NCBI GenBank assembly: GCA_965215385.1
Contig: OZ244059.1
Location: 2,480,001 to 2,544,000 of the forward strand
DNA length: 64,000 nt
Source of the DNA: JAPORY01 sp965215385
GTDB taxonomy: Bacteria > Pseudomonadota > Alphaproteobacteria > Rhodobacterales > Rhodobacteraceae
Reading direction: 5' to 3'
Part shown: one piece after another, positions 8,330-16,564 of the stretch
Numbering within the stretch: position 1 is the first letter of the stretch
Layout: each line of letters starts with the position of its first letter
Program-made: the position numbers and the translations under genes
Notes under the pieces: model-generated
What the model saw: only the letters and a program-made list of their open reading frames with translations
The model's database searches: none
Told to the model about the DNA's origin: nothing

Positions 8330-9516
8330 CAGTCTTGTTCCTCTACATCAATCTTTTTGAATGGACCGTAGTCGGTCATGATTTCAATCTCCTTGTTGAC
8401 GCTCGAGCGTTCCGCTCGCAGGAACTGGTCAATTGCCTGTGAAAAACTGTGATCGGCAACCCAGTGCAAGGAGTAAGTTTCATTCGGTAGATAGCCACGC
8501 GAAAGCTTATGACCGCCCTGAGCACCAGCCTCAACACGAGACAGTCCATTACTCAAGGCCCATTCAATAGCACGATAGTAGCAGAGCTCAAAATGCAGGC
8601 AAGGATGGTGTTTAATACAACCCCAATAACGCCCGAACAGAGTGTTACGCCCAATAAAATTAAGTGCTCCCGCAAAATACCTCTCGTCGTCCCGAGCAAG
8701 GATCAACACGATATCGTCTCGCATGGTGCGGTGGATTTCATCAAAAAATCCGCGCGTTAAGTACGGCATCCCCCATTTTCGGGCACTGGTATGCTGGTAA
8801 AATGTCCAGAATGCATCCCAATGATGCGGCTTGATTTCGTCGGCTGTTAAGACTTCAATTCGACCCAGAAAAGCATTCGCTTGTTCGCGCTCTTTACGGA
8901 TATTCTTGCGTTTTCGAGAGGTAAGAGAGGCAAGAAAGCCATCGAAGTCCCCAAATTTATCATCTTCCCAGTGAAACTGTTGGGTGAGCCTTGACAACAA
9001 TCCAATCTGCTCTCCGAGTTTATACTCATCGTGTGTGCAAAAGGTGATATGTAGTGACGATAGTTGCGATTGCCTCGCGACCTGCACGGCTCCTTGCACC
9101 AGTGCCGATGCAGCGAACTTGCGATAATTGGGTTTCGTTAACAGGCGGCGGCCAGTCACTGGAGTAAAGGGCACGGCAATCTGTAGTTTTGGATAATAGC
9201 TGCCGCCAGCTTGTTCGTATGCGTGTGCCCAATTGTGGTCAAAGATAAATTCGCCCTGACTGTGCAATTTTACAAACAATGGTGCCGTACCCACGATGTC
9301 GCCCTGCTGTTTGACAGACAAGTATAAGGGCTGCCATCCCGTACCGTTTCCAACTGAGCCACTAACCTCTAACGCAGCCATGAATCGGTGGGTTGTGAAC
9401 GGATCAAAAGGTCGCCCACCATCAGTGCTCTCAGGACAGGCGCAAGCGTCCCAATCGTCGGCGGTAATTTCCGATATGGTGCTATGGGCTTGGACTTTGA
9501 CGTCGGCGGTCAGCAT
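8329..9516 (-). CDS. GNAT-fold acyltransferase, COG3146/DUF482 (FemAB-like) family
   Basis: A 395-residue protein of the COG3146 family, often labelled peptidogalycan biosynthesis protein or GNAT N-acetyltransferase. Recognisable stretches are YYPKLQIAVPFTPVTGRRLL near residues 108-127, FLASLTSRKRKNIRKER, HTSARKWGMPYLTRGFFDEI and FGRYWGCIKHHPCLHFELCY. FEAGAQG-like and HKLSRGYLP motifs follow (VEAGAQGGHKLSRGYLPNET). The true substrate of this family is unproven; it probably transfers an acyl or aminoacyl group in the cytoplasm. It overlaps phhB by one base. The start ATG at 9516 fits the family length. Confidence 0.85.
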   Translation of the reverse strand: MLTADVKVQAHSTISEITADDWDACACPESTDGGRPFDPFTTHRFMAALEVSGSVGNGTGWQPLYLSVKQQGDIVGTAPLFVKLHSQGEFIFDHNWAHAYEQAGGSYYPKLQIAVPFTPVTGRRLLTKPNYRKFAASALVQGAVQVARQSQLSSLHITFCTHDEYKLGEQIGLLSRLTQQFHWEDDKFGDFDGFLASLTSRKRKNIRKEREQANAFLGRIEVLTADEIKPHHWDAFWTFYQHTSARKWGMPYLTRGFFDEIHRTMRDDIVLILARDDERYFAGALNFIGRNTLFGRYWGCIKHHPCLHFELCYYRAIEWALSNGLSRVEAGAQGGHKLSRGYLPNETYSLHWVADHSFSQAIDQFLRAERSSVNKEIEIMTDYGPFKKIDVEEQD

Positions 9517-9900
9517 ACAAATTTGTAGTCAAAATTGCGAGAGGCGACAGTAATTGAGAAGCACATCTCCCCGAAAGCTACTAGCTATCTCGGCGAGCCG
9601 CAAATTGATATACGGTTTGGAATGGTAATGGCACTCTAGAAAATTGTTTCCGCGTCATGCGCACTCGGTTTCCTTAAACGATTTTCGGCCTTGTTCGTGT
9701 CATCAAAAAGACGAGAGAGAAGAGCGATTGCATCCAAGCAGCAGCAGTTCTGGTCTGAATAGAACAGGCTCACAGTTTATCTTTGCTGTCAGAGGATGGG
9801 TCAAAACGGCTGAAGGTCAACTCGACGGCAAAAGTTTTGCGGCGTCGAGGACTTGCCGCGGTTGGCGTCGGGACGGCGGACAGGATCTTTATCGTGACGA
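9517..9900. other. intergenic between acyltransferase and Rid-family genes
   Basis: I find no gene here. In many alphaproteobacteria a glycerophosphodiester phosphodiesterase gene lies between a Rid-family gene and a COG3146 gene. Reading the minus strand in three frames gives no convincing remnant of it. Confidence 0.3.
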
Positions 9901-10368
9901 TCACGGATGCGGTCGCAACGCAAATATTCCTTCGATTTCAACCGCAACGCCGAGCGGTAACGATGCCGCAGATACCGCCGAGCGGGCGTGGGAACCTTGC
10001 GCACCCAACACGCTAACCAAGAAGTCGGAGGCGCCATTGATTACCTGTGGCTGGTCAACAAAGTCAGGAGTGGAATTGACAAATCCGGTAAGCTTTACGA
10101 CCCGATCCAATCGTCCGAGATCGCCGTCGCAAGCCGCTCTAACCTGTGACAACAACGCGAGAGCGCAATGCTTTGCGGCAACAGCCCCTTCTGCGACAGT
10201 CAAATCCTTGCCAAGTTTACCACAAATAAACCCCTCTGCATTCGCCGAAACTTGTCCAGAGACATACAGCGTATTGCCGACCAAAATGTAGGGCACATAA
10301 TTGGCGGCGGGCTTCGGGGCACTGGGCAAGGTCTCACCCAACTCTCGCAATCGAATTTCAATTTCCAT
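9901..10368 (-). CDS. RidA/YjgF-family protein, long subfamily
   Basis: A 155-residue protein, about 25 residues longer than classical RidA. Family marks are YVPYILVGNTLYVSGQVS, GDLGRLDRVVKLTGFVNST and, at the end, HARSAVSAASLPLGVAVEIEG. The arginine of the ARS segment and the glutamate near the end, which line the RidA active site, are both kept. RidA itself hydrolyses reactive enamines/imines such as 2-aminoacrylate. Long paralogs (a central insertion, GHARSAV pattern) are less well characterised, so I call only the family. It is a cytosolic trimer in the family. Confidence 0.85.
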   Translation of the reverse strand: MEIEIRLRELGETLPSAPKPAANYVPYILVGNTLYVSGQVSANAEGFICGKLGKDLTVAEGAVAAKHCALALLSQVRAACDGDLGRLDRVVKLTGFVNSTPDFVDQPQVINGASDFLVSVLGAQGSHARSAVSAASLPLGVAVEIEGIFALRPHP

Positions 10369-10637
10369 GCTGATCTACTCCTAATTGTGCCGTGTGAATG
10401 ACAGCATCACGCCAAGAGTGCAATAAGTGATCCGACCGATCAATCGCAGATATCGCGTCGGGTGCATTCGGGTGCCGAAGGTAAGATCAGCGGCACTCGA
10501 TATCATACGGGCCGTACGAGCACCAGCAACTCCATATGCCGGTCTTTTGGCGCGGCAGCCCCCGCCTGACAATGTTTGATTGCACAATGGTCTTGCATCA
10601 ATTAAAGGCATCGCATGGCGAAAATTGACAATCTAAC

Positions 10638-11960
10638 ATGACCAAAAAACTGTTTGTAAAAACATTCGGCTGTCAGATGAATGTGTATGACAGCGAGCGC
10701 ATGACAGAGATTATGGGCGAGCAGGGCTTCAGTGTGACCGAAACCCTAGAAGATGCTGACCTGATCCTGCTCAATACCTGTCACATTCGTGAAAAAGCTG
10801 CCGAAAAAGTCTATTCTGAACTTGGACGCTATCGCAATCTAAAGGCGCAAAACCCGACACTCGTAATTGGCGTGGCCGGATGTGTCGCGCAAGCGGAAGG
10901 GGAGGAAATCCTGCGGCGACAAAGCTTGGTTGACCTCGTTGTCGGTCCGCAGAGTTACCATCGCTTACCTGCGTTAACGCGACAAGCGGAAAACGGAAAA
11001 AGAGTTGTTGCCACCGATTTTCCGCTGGAAAGCAAGTTTGCCGAGTTGCCGCAACGCGAGGCACTGCGGCAAAACCCCACCGCTTTTCTAACTGTACAAG
11101 AGGGATGCGATAAGTTTTGCAGCTTTTGTGTCGTTCCCTATACGCGTGGTGCCGAGGCCTCTCGTCCCGTTCAAGCGGTGATACAAGAGGCCCAGACTCT
11201 CGTTGCCCGCGGCGTCCGCGATCTTACGCTGCTCGGCCAAAACGTAAATGCCTATCACGGCCAAAACCGTGACGGAGAAGATTGGTCGCTTGCTACGCTA
11301 ATCTGGGAACTAAGCAAGATTGATGGGCTTGAACGCATTCGATTTACGACGTCACATCCGATTGATATGACCGATGATCTGATCGCCGCGCATGGGGAAT
11401 GCGAAAAACTCATGCCGTATCTGCATTTGCCTGTGCAGTCCGGTTCTGATCGGGTTCTCAAGCGCATGGGACGAAAACACACCGTTGACGCCTATCATAC
11501 GATCATTGAAAAGTTGCGCCGCGCCCGACCTGACATCGCTTTATCGGGTGATTTCATCGTTGGATTTCCGCAAGAAACCGATGCGGATTTTGAATCCACT
11601 CTAGAGTTGGTGCGGGAAATTGAATACAGTCACGCCTACTCCTTTAAGTATTCACCCCGCCCCGGGACGCCAGCCGCCACAAGAGAACAGGTACCGGAAG
11701 CAATCAAGACTGAACGCCTGCAGCGATTGCAAGCACTGTTGACGCAGCAGCAACAGGATGCCCAGCAGGCCATGGTGGGAGAAGTCGTTACCGTGCTGAT
11801 TGAGCGGGCAGGCCGCAAGCCAACACAGATGGTCGGAAAGTCCGAATATCGACATACCGTCCACGTCGAAAACTGCCCGGTGCAGATCGGGGACCTGGCT
11901 GCAATAAAAATTGTCGCTGCGGCCGCAAATTCCCTTGCCGGGGCAATGGCGACGTCGTGA
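10638..11960 (+). CDS. miaB: tRNA-2-methylthio-N6-dimethylallyladenosine synthase
   Basis: A 440-residue radical-SAM methylthiotransferase with the full three-part layout. An N-terminal UPF0004 domain has cysteines 12, 48 and 82 binding the auxiliary 4Fe-4S cluster. A radical-SAM core has CDKFCSFC (cysteines 157, 161, 164). A C-terminal TRAM domain covers about 375-435. It adds the methylthio group to i6A37 of tRNAs reading UNN codons, which improves reading-frame maintenance. In alphaproteobacteria miaB usually sits directly upstream of phoH; here the IS30 island separates them by 6.6 kb. Confidence 0.97.
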   Translation: MTKKLFVKTFGCQMNVYDSERMTEIMGEQGFSVTETLEDADLILLNTCHIREKAAEKVYSELGRYRNLKAQNPTLVIGVAGCVAQAEGEEILRRQSLVDLVVGPQSYHRLPALTRQAENGKRVVATDFPLESKFAELPQREALRQNPTAFLTVQEGCDKFCSFCVVPYTRGAEASRPVQAVIQEAQTLVARGVRDLTLLGQNVNAYHGQNRDGEDWSLATLIWELSKIDGLERIRFTTSHPIDMTDDLIAAHGECEKLMPYLHLPVQSGSDRVLKRMGRKHTVDAYHTIIEKLRRARPDIALSGDFIVGFPQETDADFESTLELVREIEYSHAYSFKYSPRPGTPAATREQVPEAIKTERLQRLQALLTQQQQDAQQAMVGEVVTVLIERAGRKPTQMVGKSEYRHTVHVENCPVQIGDLAAIKIVAAAANSLAGAMATS

Positions 11961-12246
11961 CAGCACCGGATTAAGTTCACGGCGAGTAGCCGTTGCCAAC
12001 CCCGTCTGTAAACCTGGCTCGCCGCCTAAAATCAGGCGGAACCCGCGCCAAAAAATATTTCTCTTGGACGCGAGAATCATACGGCTTAGCACCCGGTTCC
12101 GCAAGAAAGTTGCGATTATAATGCGTCCGTTCAATTTTGAACTGCAACACGTCGATGTTGTGGTTTAGAGGATCTTGGTTGGTGGGTGTTGTATTGGGGT
12201 CAGGAGTTGGTCTGAATCTCTGAATAGGTATATTGAGGAGATTGCA

Positions 12247-13194
12247 ATGCCAAATGGCTACCACCACCTGACCGATGCCGATCGATGCCAAATTCACGCC
12301 TTGAAGGCAAGCGGGTATTCGCTGCGTGCCATCGCCCGCGAGATGAATCGCAACCCGGCGACGATTTCATGGGAACTTCGTCGTAACAGTGGTGAACGGG
12401 GGTACCGTCACAAGCAAGCGGAACAAAAGGCGCGAGAGCGTCGCCGTGCGGCGTCGCGGCCTTGGAAGCTGACGGCGGAACTCTGGTCTCGGATTGAAGG
12501 ACTCTTAGTTTTGGCCTGGAGTCCGGAGCCGATAGCGGGTCGTTTGCGCCTCGACGGGGTGGTTTCGGTGAGTGCCGAGTGGATCTATCAGTATATTCGG
12601 GCGGATCGGCAGCGCGGCGGGGTGTTATGGCGATCATTACGCCGTCGGGGCAAGAAGCCGAATGTGACGGCGGGCCGGGATTGTGGGCGCGGCTGCCTTC
12701 CGAACCGGCTGGACATCTCCGAGCGTCCCGAGTGCGTTGCGGCCAAGTCGCGGGTTGGAGACTGGGAGGTGGATACCGTGATTGGCAAGGGGCACCGGGG
12801 AGTGCTGGTCACGCTGGTGGATCGGATGTCGAAACTCGTGTTAATACCGAAGGTTAGTCGCAAAACGGCGGTGGCGGTTGGTGAGGCCATTAGCACCCGA
12901 CTGGCACCGTATCCGGTGCACACCATTACCGCCGACAACGGCAAGGAATTTGCGCGGCATGAAACAAGGGCTCGAACCTTATCCGCGTCGTTCTGCTTTG
13001 CCCGTCCCTATGCGTCTTGGGAACGTGGTTTAAACGAACATACGAATGGCTTGATCCGCGGGTATTTTCCGAAGGGCACCGATTTCCGGACGGTGGCGGA
13101 AGTGCAGCGCGTGCCGGATGCCTTGAACACGCGCCCACGCCAGGTCTTGGGGTATCGCACCCCGCAGGAGGTGATGGCCGTGGCCAGGGCCTGA
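12247..13194 (+). CDS. IS30-family transposase, copy 1
   Basis: A 315-residue transposase starting at ATG 12247, with AGGAG a few bases ahead; an upstream GTG frame start is less likely. The N terminus has the IS30 helix-turn-helix (DRCQIHALKASGYSLRAIAR and MNRNPATISWELRRNSG). The DDE core is intact: VGDWEVDTVIG, TADNGKEFARH and WERGLNEHTNGLIRGYFPKG. It cuts and joins the element's ends. The gene shows no frameshift, so this copy may still be active. It is nearly identical to the second copy at 16688. Confidence 0.93.
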   Translation: MPNGYHHLTDADRCQIHALKASGYSLRAIAREMNRNPATISWELRRNSGERGYRHKQAEQKARERRRAASRPWKLTAELWSRIEGLLVLAWSPEPIAGRLRLDGVVSVSAEWIYQYIRADRQRGGVLWRSLRRRGKKPNVTAGRDCGRGCLPNRLDISERPECVAAKSRVGDWEVDTVIGKGHRGVLVTLVDRMSKLVLIPKVSRKTAVAVGEAISTRLAPYPVHTITADNGKEFARHETRARTLSASFCFARPYASWERGLNEHTNGLIRGYFPKGTDFRTVAEVQRVPDALNTRPRQVLGYRTPQEVMAVARA

Positions 13195-13726
13195 ACGTTC
13201 ATACTCGTCGCAAAATGGCGACCGCATAATGATCGACTTGATCATCGGCTACTGGGAAAAAACATCGTCTCTCGGTCTGCCAATCCGTCACGGGTTTGCC
13301 GTCAGAACACCGGGCACAATTGGGTAATCCCGGTTCTTGGTGGAATGAAAGAACGGACGCGGGCACCTGCGGAGTGTCGATTAGATGGTATCGGTCCGCC
13401 GGCCGCCGCGAACAAGCCTGGCCCTAATCCCGGTTCCAGTCGGCATCGGGGTATCTTCCGCTGCTTCGTATCGTGTCGCCGAAGCGCACCGATCAGTGCC
13501 TGACAGATCAAGACGGAAAGGCGGCTGCCGCCCCCTTCAACCCCCGCATTATCGAAAGTGTTCAATCGCGTGTCGACGAGCCGTCGACATGATCAGCCGC
13601 GGTGTCGGTGCCAAGATCGGATTTTACTTGCGCTTGATCCGAGACTGATCTAAAGTCCCGGTTAGAGATTGCGACCGCTGTTGACCACTGACAACACAGC
13701 GAACCATTCTTGATAACCCCGGCGTC
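13195..13726. repeat. conserved non-coding tail of the IS30 unit, copy 1
   Basis: About 530 bases after the transposase stop that are kept almost base for base in copy 2 (17645-18165), with scattered substitutions and small indels. Short frames on the minus strand (87 codons, 13302-13565 and its twin 17736-17999) survive in both copies but have no recognisable domain and an unusual composition. An imperfect palindrome (ATGATC-GACTT-GATCAT) lies just after the gene in both. Confidence 0.6.
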
Positions 13727-13930
13727 TGCTCACCAGTCAGAAGAACACTAAAGGCGGGTGAAAAAATGCCTGTTGTTGCACCGCAGAGTTGAATCGGTGG
13801 AAAATAGAATAGAATCAAGGAGGTATTCACAATGAACATTGCGAAGTTCACAAAAGATTTCGGGCATCAAAGTAAGTTAATGCCATTGGCCTCTAGCCAG
13901 CGCGGCAGACCCGCCACAAGGAGAGACGCT

Positions 13931-14627
13931 ATGACCCGCTTGATGACACTCCTGGCCGCCGCGCTGGTGGCGAGCGCCATGGCCGGAGAGGCGGGGGCGT
14001 GGTGCCTTGCGATCTTTGGTCATTCTGGCGCGTATCACCCGAACGGCGGCGGCTGGGTCGAAGAGACAGCAACGGTTGCTGACTCGGTTTATGTCGGGCC
14101 GCGAGCGAAGATCTGCAATTCTCCGGAAGTGTCGGGAAATGTGCGGATCGATGGCGGGAATTATGGTGCCTTTGTCTACAACAACGCACGAGTTTACGGC
14201 AATGCCTTTATCGGGGAGTATTCCTATATCAGCGGCAATGCCCATGTCTATGGCAATGCCCGGGTGCTTGGTTCCGCTGTTGAAGGCAATGCGAAAGTGT
14301 ATGGATCGGCCGTCATTGGTAAAACATACCCGGGACAGTTCGGTGGTCAACGGCAATGCCCAGGTCTACGGCAATGCCAAAGTGATCGATGCCCTGATCA
14401 CCGGCAACGGCAAGGTCGACTGCGGGACATGGAAAGAGATCATCGTTCGGACCGACCGCACCGGCGATTGCGGCCTGAACGGCAACCAGCCACGGCAACC
14501 GCGCGTCAACGACCTGTTCGGCACGCTCGACCCCGGCAACACCCAGTCACCGGACATCCAGCAATGGGGTGACGGCGCCCTGCTGTCCAACCCCCTCGAC
14601 CCCGGTGCTACCGGCCTCGGCGAGTAA
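13931..14627 (+). pseudogene. exported beta-helix repeat protein, frameshifted
   Basis: Starts at ATG 13931 behind AAGGAGAG. A signal peptide (MTRLMTLLAAALVASAMAG, cleavage near GEAGA/W) is followed by short imperfect repeats of the type G-N-A-x-V-Y (NNARVYGNAFIGEYSYISGN, then NAHVYGNARVLG). These predict a left-handed parallel beta-helix of the kind seen in hexapeptide-repeat and phage-tail-like proteins. One base is lost or gained near 14325-14335. The repeats resume in the next frame (VVNGNAQVYGNAKVIDALIT) and end at TAA 14625-14627. The function is unknown; it was probably a secreted or surface protein. It lies inside the direct IS30 repeat. Confidence 0.65.
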
Positions 14628-14716
14628 CCGTCTCGATCCCGACGACGACACGTGCCACCGCGGACGGCACCCGGTCGTCCGCGGGCAACGGGGCGGATGC
14701 CTGCACAGAGGGTGGC

Positions 14717-15274
14717 TTGAGCGAGTTGAGGGATAGCGCAGTCAACGTACCAAACAACGTAACAAACAGTCTCACAATAGATATTCAGGGATGGAACGCT
14801 ACCCCATTTGCTGAATTCTTTAATATTACTGTTCCGTCTGAAGGCATTCCGCTTTCTATAGGAGTGAAGAAAAACGAGAGAGGCGCATCGAATACGACAT
14901 CGCCTGCCGACACCGTGTCGCTCGGAACGCTCAGGAGTGACAGTTCTATAGCAGCTCGGAGCGTTACCTTCTCCAACCTGAATAAAAGTACCCGTTATGT
15001 TGTTGGAATGATCAGAGAGGGTTCGTTCATAAGCCGCCTTTGCTTCAAGACCCGCGGCGAATTCACCAACGCCGAGCAGAACCTGCAACCCGACGGCTCG
15101 GCCGACCTCAGCAAGTTCGGGCGCACCGGGTGCTATGCGGTGGCCAGCACCCGGCAGGACATTGCTGACTGCATGTGCAACGGCACCCGGGGTGGCACCC
15201 GCATCCTCGCCGGCCAGACCACGAAGAGCCAGGGAGCGCGGCGCCACTGGAGATGCCCTGATCTTAGCAACTAA
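14717..15274 (+). CDS. uncharacterised, possibly truncated extracellular-type protein
   Basis: A 185-codon frame with only a TTG as formal start; it stays open upstream to about 14573, so the real beginning is uncertain. The middle (GWNATPFAEFFNITVPSEG and ITVPSEGIPLSIGVKKNERG) looks like a beta-sandwich extracellular domain. The end is cysteine-bearing (GCYAVASTRQDIADCMCNGT). A similar CNGTR string recurs at about 15332 in a different context. No domain can be named. It is probably a piece of a larger exported protein broken when the island was rearranged. Confidence 0.4.
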   Translation: MSELRDSAVNVPNNVTNSLTIDIQGWNATPFAEFFNITVPSEGIPLSIGVKKNERGASNTTSPADTVSLGTLRSDSSIAARSVTFSNLNKSTRYVVGMIREGSFISRLCFKTRGEFTNAEQNLQPDGSADLSKFGRTGCYAVASTRQDIADCMCNGTRGGTRILAGQTTKSQGARRHWRCPDLSN

Positions 15275-15389
15275 GGCTGATGTTGGATGAAGGCCGGTCC
15301 CGGCCAAGACATCACGGAGGTGTCCTGTGCAACGGCACGCGGGATGAAACCCGGATCAACGTTCGACCCGAGATCCGGACGGCTTTGCG

Positions 15390-16169
15390 GTGCGCGGACA
15401 CCAGTTGCGTCTCATTATGGAAGTCATAATCTGTAAGGGCCGCGGCGCGTGTGACGACCGTCCCGGACAATCAGACGAACACAGACAAGGGGCGACCGAC
15501 AGGTCGTCCTTTTTCCATTGCGGTCGGCATCGTGGTTTTCAAACGAAGACACTACCAACTATTGTATTGACTTTACAAGCGTTTGACCAATTTGAGGCTA
15601 ACGTGGCGAACTGCAGCAGCACCAACATCTGTATGATAACCATCACCATTCGTGACAACGAGGGTTCGCCGGTTGAAAAGAATATTCCCACAGGGACTGT
15701 CCTCTCGGTGCCGCCGACCGTGCACCGGCGCGAGAGCGCGGATAGCTTCACGCTTGCGACGCTTTGCAGCATGTTCCAAAACGTGCAGGTTCCAGATAGC
15801 TTTATCACCAACTGTAACGATGCCGTTGACGAACCGAACGAGACCTTGGTGGTTCAGTGGATCAGCAACGGACCGGCCTTTGACGGTGATTCGCAACACT
15901 GTTCGAATACCGAGGCCTGCCAGCCCCGAGTTATTATCGTGGATGACGACGAGGGCAGCGAGGACGCTGGCTCTAGTTGCGCGGAGAACTTCTGGGGCCA
16001 GACGGTGGGCAAGGGGCCGCAGGGACATTTATTGCAGCGACCTTTTCCGTTCGCCAGCCGACTGCTAGAGCGGAGCAACTGCTTCGACAGCAATTGCATC
16101 GGCATTGACAACCGGCTGATCTGGCATCTCTTCGCGTACGGCGGGATGTTCAGCGCGAAGGTATGCTGA
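15390..16169 (+). CDS. uncharacterised protein with a Calx-beta-like segment, probably a fragment
   Basis: A 259-codon frame from a GTG. The first 50 residues are low in protein-like character, and convincing sequence starts near LPTIVLTLQAFDQFE. The segment DAVDEPNETLVVQWISNG followed by PRVIIVDDDEG fits the Calx-beta / cadherin-like pattern (acidic start, D-E-x-x-E-T strand, closing V-I-V-D-D-D). This pattern binds Ca2+ in extracellular adhesins. There is no signal peptide. With its neighbours at 13931 and 14717 it looks like the debris of one or more secreted adhesin-like proteins between the two IS30 units. Confidence 0.4.
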   Translation: MRGHQLRLIMEVIICKGRGACDDRPGQSDEHRQGATDRSSFFHCGRHRGFQTKTLPTIVLTLQAFDQFEANVANCSSTNICMITITIRDNEGSPVEKNIPTGTVLSVPPTVHRRESADSFTLATLCSMFQNVQVPDSFITNCNDAVDEPNETLVVQWISNGPAFDGDSQHCSNTEACQPRVIIVDDDEGSEDAGSSCAENFWGQTVGKGPQGHLLQRPFPFASRLLERSNCFDSNCIGIDNRLIWHLFAYGGMFSAKVC

Positions 16170-16564
16170 AATTTGGCCCGGGGCTTCAAACCCAAAGTCG
16201 TAAGCTTCTTTGTCTCAATCGACCCGCCTTATCGGGTTGAGTATTTCCCTAGCACGGGCCCCCTTTGTCAGACGAGGACGGGAACGACTGTAACTTGGAC
16301 TGGCGAGAGCGGCGGTGCAACTGTAAACGCTAGAGTTGAACCACGTTGAACAAGAACGGCTGTTCTTGGAAGATTGTTCCCGACACTCTGCATAAGAGGT
16401 CAAAATGGGTAGAAACCACCCAATTGCGCCAAAACAGGTACTCTATCTTGCGTTCGTTGCAGGTGGCAAAAGTAATTTACATATTTACATACTAGCGAGG
16501 GGTTAGAGTGCCTCCTGCGACCAGTTTCGTGCGATCAAGCCGGTATCTGCAGAAGAATTATGAA
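16170..16564. other. intergenic before IS30 unit copy 2
   Basis: I see no gene, RNA or clear repeat in this 395-base stretch. Confidence 0.35.

Larger units (their letters stand above)
12123..13726 (+). mobile_element. IS30-family unit, copy 1
   Basis: This 1604-base stretch is repeated in the same direction at 16565-18165. Similarity begins at GCGTCCGTTCAAT and ends at GATAACCCCGGCGTC, with weaker similarity for some 60 bases beyond. It holds a complete transposase gene and about 530 bases of non-coding sequence after it, so it is longer than a typical 1.0-1.25 kb IS30 element. Near each end is a small hairpin with a CAACA/TGTTG stem (12145-12160 and 13679-13696). I could not identify clean terminal inverted repeats or target duplications, so the ends are those of the repeat, not proven transposon ends. 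Confidence 0.75.

Noticed and set aside
9801..10037. Overlapping minus-strand frame at the end of the Rid-family gene
   Set aside because: Composition is arginine-rich and random-looking; it overlaps a clear gene in another frame.
13679..13790. Integron attC-like site suggested by hairpins and a GTTG/CAAC pattern near the IS30 unit ends
   Set aside because: The paired core boxes of attC sites are not present and no integrase gene is seen; the similarity is between the two IS30 copies only.
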